Shown in pieces: positions 54,618 through 57,383 of a stretch of DNA of 57,383 bases. A model generated the notes under the pieces. It was not told where the DNA came from, searched no databases, and saw only the letters and a program-made list of their open reading frames with translations. How positions within the stretch are numbered: position 1 is the first letter of the stretch; each line of letters opens with the position of its first letter. This DNA is from Flavonifractor sp. An100 (GTDB lineage: Bacteria > Bacillota > Clostridia > Oscillospirales > Oscillospiraceae). The stretch lies in NCBI RefSeq assembly GCF_002161175.1, contig NZ_NFMA01000020.1, positions 1-57,383 of the forward strand, read 5' to 3'. The position numbers were made by a program, and so were the translations under genes.

Positions 54618-57290
54618 ATGGGCCAGTGGCATGACCGGCCGGTGTCCCAAATTTGTAAGGAGCTGGACAGCTCCCCCTCGGGCCTGTCCGCCCGGCAGGC
54701 CCAGCAGCGGCTGGAGCGGGTGGGTCCCAACGAGCTGGAGCGGCCCGCGCCGCCCTCTTTGCTCATGCGGGTGTGGGGCCAGCTGAAGGACCCCATGATC
54801 CTGGTGCTGCTGGCGGCGGCGGGGATCTCTCTGGCGGCCAGCGGGGGAGAGGATTGGCTGGACGGGGCCATCATTTTAATTATTGTGGCGGTAAACGCCA
54901 TCTTGTCCATCAACCAGGAGGACCACGCCCAGCAGGCCCTGGAGGAGCTGCGGCGCATGTCCTCCCCCATGGCTCGGGTGGTGCGGGAGGGCCGGGAGAA
55001 GCAGGTGCCCGCCGCCCAGCTGGTGCCGGGGGACGTGGTGCGTCTGGAGGCGGGGGACCTGGTGCCCGCCGACGCCCGGATTTTGGAGTGCAGCCGCCTA
55101 CAGGCCGATGAGTCGGCCATGACGGGGGAGTCGGTGCCGGTGGAGAAGGAACCCCGGGATGCCCTGCCCCCGGACACCCCCCTGGGGGACCAGGTGAACA
55201 TGCTTATCTCCGGCACCCTCATCACCGCCGGCCGGGGCACCGCCCTGGTGGTGGCCACGGGGATGGACACCCAGATGGGCCATATCGCCGGCATGCTGCT
55301 GGAGGACCGGGAGGGGGAGACCCCCTTGCAGCGGAAAATGGGGGAGATCTCCAAGAGCCTGTCCTTTTTGTGCCTGTCGGTGTGCGCCGTCATGTTCGGG
55401 GTGGGTCTTATTCAGGGCCGGGACATGCTGGGTATGTTCCTCACCGCCGTCTCCCTGGCGGTGGCGGCCATCCCCGAGGGGCTGCCCGCCATTGTCACCA
55501 TCGTGCTGGCCATGGGAGTGCAGCGGCTGGCCCGGCGGGGGGCCATTGTGAAAAAACTCCCGGCGGTGGAGACCCTGGGGTGCGCCAGCGTCATCTGCTC
55601 GGACAAGACGGGCACCCTCACCCAGAACCGGATGACCGTCCAGGAGGTCTGGGTCCCGGCGGGGGCACACCGGCGGGAGGCCATGGTGGCCGGCTGCCTG
55701 TGCTCCGACGCCCGGCTGGAGTGGCGCTCCGGAGCCCCCTGGGCCTCGGGGGACCCCACCGAGGCGGCCTTGGTGGTGGCCGCCGCCCGGGAGGGGGTGG
55801 ACCAGCGTCGGACGGAGGAGGAGCGCCCCCGGCTGGGGGACATCCCCTTTGACTCCGGGCGCAAGCTCATGTCCACTCTCCACGCCGGGAAGGAGGGGGG
55901 ATACACCCTGTACGTCAAGGGCGCGCCGGACATCCTGCTGCAGCGGTGCGTGGCCACCCCCTCCGGACCTATGACCCAGGAGGGGCGGCAGCGGGCCCTC
56001 CGGGCCAACGAGGACATGGCAAGGCGGGCGCTGCGGGTCATCGCCGTAGCCCGCCGGGACCTCTCCACCCAGCCCGCCCGGCTGGAGCCGGGGGAGATGG
56101 AGCGGGGGCTCACCTTTTTGGGCCTGTTCGGCCTGATGGACCCGCCCCGGCCGGAGGCCAAGCGGGCGGTGGAGCGGTGCCATTTGGCCGGGGTGCGGCC
56201 GGTAATGATCACCGGGGACCACCGGGAGACGGCGGCGGCGGTGGCCCGGGAGCTGGGCATTGCCAATGCCGGGGATTTGACCATCACCGGACCGGAGCTG
56301 GACTTCATGCCCCAGGAGGTGCTGGAGGAGGACATTGCCCGCTTCTCCGTCTTTGCCCGGGTGTCTCCCGAGCACAAGATGCGCATTGTCCGGGCCTGGC
56401 AGAAGAAGGGCCATGTGGTGGCCATGACAGGGGACGGGGTCAACGACGCCCCCGCCCTAAAGGCGGCGGACATCGGCTGCGCCATGGGCCGCTCGGGCAC
56501 CGACGTGGCCAAGGGGGCGGCCCACATGATCCTCACCGACGACAACTTTTCCACCATTGTTGCCGCCATTGAGGAGGGGCGGGGCATCTACTCCAACATT
56601 AAAAAGGCCATCCACTACCTCCTCTCCTGCAACATCGGGGAGATTTTCACCATCTTCACCGCCACCCTCCTGGACCTGGGGCAGATGCCCCTGGTGCCGG
56701 TGCAGCTGCTGTGGCTCAATCTGGTCACCGACTCCCTCCCCGCCCTGGCCCTGGGGGTGGAGCCGGTGGAGGAGGGGGTGATGGAGGAGCGGCCCCGGGA
56801 CGCCAAGGCGGGGCTCTTTAACCGCTCCTTCTCCTTCCGCCTGGCCTGGCAGGGACTGATGGTGGGGGGACTCACCCTGGGGGCCTACTTTTTGGGCCTG
56901 CGGGTGCTTGGGGAGCCGGGGCTGGAGGGGGCGGCGGCCAACACCATGGCCTTTGCCACCCTCACCCTGTGCCAGCTCTTCCACGCCTTCAATGTGCGCA
57001 GCGAGGACCGCTCCCTCTTTGTCCAGGGGGTGCTGTCCAATTCCGCTATGAACAAGGCCTTCCTCACTGGGCTTGCCATGCAGCTGGCGGTGCTGCTGCT
57101 GCCCCCTCTCCAGGGGGTGTTCTCTGTGTGTCCCATGACGGGGAAGCAGTGGCTGGCAGTGGGACTGCTGGCGGTAGCCCCGGTGCCCATCTGCGAGGTG
57201 TCCAAGGCCCTGGCCCGGCCGGGCCGGACAGCGGGGGAGAAGCCTGTGCCCCCTGCGTCCCGGGAGACCCGGCGTCCGGCGGCCAAATAA
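54618..57290 (+). CDS. P-type Ca2+-transporting ATPase (P2 type)
   Basis: An 890-residue cation pump. In order: N-terminal cation-ATPase domain, actuator loop AMTGESVPVEK, ion-binding helix VAAIPEGLPAIVTIVLAMG (PEGL, as in SERCA/PMR1-type pumps), phosphorylation site CSDKTGTLTQNRMT (Asp329), KGAPDI in the nucleotide domain, TGDGVNDAPALKAADIG hinge and the C-terminal membrane domain (LLWLNLVTDSLPALALG). These motifs favour Ca2+ export; Mn2+ is possible. There is no heavy-metal CPx motif or metal-binding N-domain. The ATG at 54618 follows AGAAGGAG; a longer frame lacks a site. The promoter is unclear (TATACT at 54571, no good -35). Confidence 0.93.
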   Translation: MGQWHDRPVSQICKELDSSPSGLSARQAQQRLERVGPNELERPAPPSLLMRVWGQLKDPMILVLLAAAGISLAASGGEDWLDGAIILIIVAVNAILSINQEDHAQQALEELRRMSSPMARVVREGREKQVPAAQLVPGDVVRLEAGDLVPADARILECSRLQADESAMTGESVPVEKEPRDALPPDTPLGDQVNMLISGTLITAGRGTALVVATGMDTQMGHIAGMLLEDREGETPLQRKMGEISKSLSFLCLSVCAVMFGVGLIQGRDMLGMFLTAVSLAVAAIPEGLPAIVTIVLAMGVQRLARRGAIVKKLPAVETLGCASVICSDKTGTLTQNRMTVQEVWVPAGAHRREAMVAGCLCSDARLEWRSGAPWASGDPTEAALVVAAAREGVDQRRTEEERPRLGDIPFDSGRKLMSTLHAGKEGGYTLYVKGAPDILLQRCVATPSGPMTQEGRQRALRANEDMARRALRVIAVARRDLSTQPARLEPGEMERGLTFLGLFGLMDPPRPEAKRAVERCHLAGVRPVMITGDHRETAAAVARELGIANAGDLTITGPELDFMPQEVLEEDIARFSVFARVSPEHKMRIVRAWQKKGHVVAMTGDGVNDAPALKAADIGCAMGRSGTDVAKGAAHMILTDDNFSTIVAAIEEGRGIYSNIKKAIHYLLSCNIGEIFTIFTATLLDLGQMPLVPVQLLWLNLVTDSLPALALGVEPVEEGVMEERPRDAKAGLFNRSFSFRLAWQGLMVGGLTLGAYFLGLRVLGEPGLEGAAANTMAFATLTLCQLFHAFNVRSEDRSLFVQGVLSNSAMNKAFLTGLAMQLAVLLLPPLQGVFSVCPMTGKQWLAVGLLAVAPVPICEVSKALARPGRTAGEKPVPPASRETRRPAAK

Positions 57291-57308
57291 ATCCAGATCT
57301 GGTGTATA

Positions 57309-57350
57309 AGCTCCCTCCCTCCTGGCATACTAAGCCGGAAGGAGGGAGCT
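57309..57350 (+). terminator. Hairpin after the Ca2+-ATPase that includes the next gene's ribosome site
   Basis: AGCTCCCTCC (57309-57318) pairs with GGAGGGAGCT (57341-57350) over 10 bp, with a smaller GGC/GCC pairing inside. The 3' arm contains the AAGGAGGG site 4-13 bases before the ATG at 57354. It may both end the upstream transcript and hide the downstream ribosome site. Confidence 0.6.
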
Positions 57351-57353
57351 GTT

Positions 57354-57383
57354 ATGTCCACAAAACCCCGGGAGGATGCCCCC
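57354..57383 (+). CDS. Start of a further gene (partial, first ten codons)
   Basis: An ATG preceded by AAGGAGGG at good spacing opens a frame reading MSTKPREDAP to the window end. Too little is present to name it. Confidence 0.45.
   Translation, partial: MSTKPREDAP

Overview
The window is a GC-rich (mostly around 60% G+C by eye), gene-dense stretch of a low-copy chromosome from a spore-forming Gram-positive bacterium. Evidence for this is a SpoIIP protein, a T-box leader on an aminoacyl-tRNA synthetase operon, two perfect Spo0J-type parS sites beside parA/parB/noc, consensus housekeeping promoters and AGGAGG ribosome binding sites. High G+C, acetyl-CoA acetyltransferase and the gene order point to an anaerobic gut-type Clostridia (Oscillospiraceae, Flavonifractor-like); this placement is inference. 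No rRNA, tRNA, CRISPR array, transposase or phage gene was seen.

Layout. 1-2.6 kb: end of an Orn/Lys/Arg decarboxylase-type gene, then holB and ricT. 2.7-4.6 kb: AEC transporter and FAH-family hydrolase facing a shared terminator. 4.6-8.5 kb: hisS-aspS operon on the minus strand behind a T-box that reads as tRNA-Asp specific; the 3' end of aspS is duplicated and embedded in an array of hairpins. 8.5-9.8 kb: MinD-like ATPase and a methylglyoxal-synthase-like protein whose active site is gone. 9.9-17 kb: rsmG, a small membrane protein, an acyltransferase, serS, then the chromosome-segregation block (noc-like, parA, parB and a translationally coupled membrane coiled-coil protein) bracketed by two parS sites, which suggests proximity to the replication origin.

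17.3-24.8 kb (plus strand): dicarboxylate/amino-acid symporter, xpt, and a BMP-lipoprotein ABC nucleoside uptake system, together a purine uptake and salvage module. 24.8-29.4 kb: three-PepSY-repeat exported protein, spoIIP, tadA, two tandem homologous promoter-plus-terminator units that look like small RNAs, and thlA. 29.6-32.9 kb: GntR (YtrA type)-ABC ATPase-ABC permease operon with a palindromic operator.

33.1-39.4 kb: a minus-strand catabolic-looking cluster (NhaC antiporter, D-2-hydroxyacid dehydrogenase, DHDPS-family aldolase, ALDH4-type pyrroline-5-carboxylate dehydrogenase) divergent from a LysR regulator. Its composition fits 4-hydroxyproline/hydroxyglutamate breakdown and it lies next to proC-proB-proA. 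42.7-50.4 kb: HD protein, an acetyltransferase-only GlmU, prs, pth, a membrane TPR-like protein and mfd (the classical glmU-prs-pth-mfd order). 50.4-57.4 kb: kynurenine-formamidase-like cyclase, parvulin lipoprotein, RidA plus aminotransferase, a P-type Ca2+-ATPase, and the first codons of another gene whose ribosome binding site lies in a hairpin.
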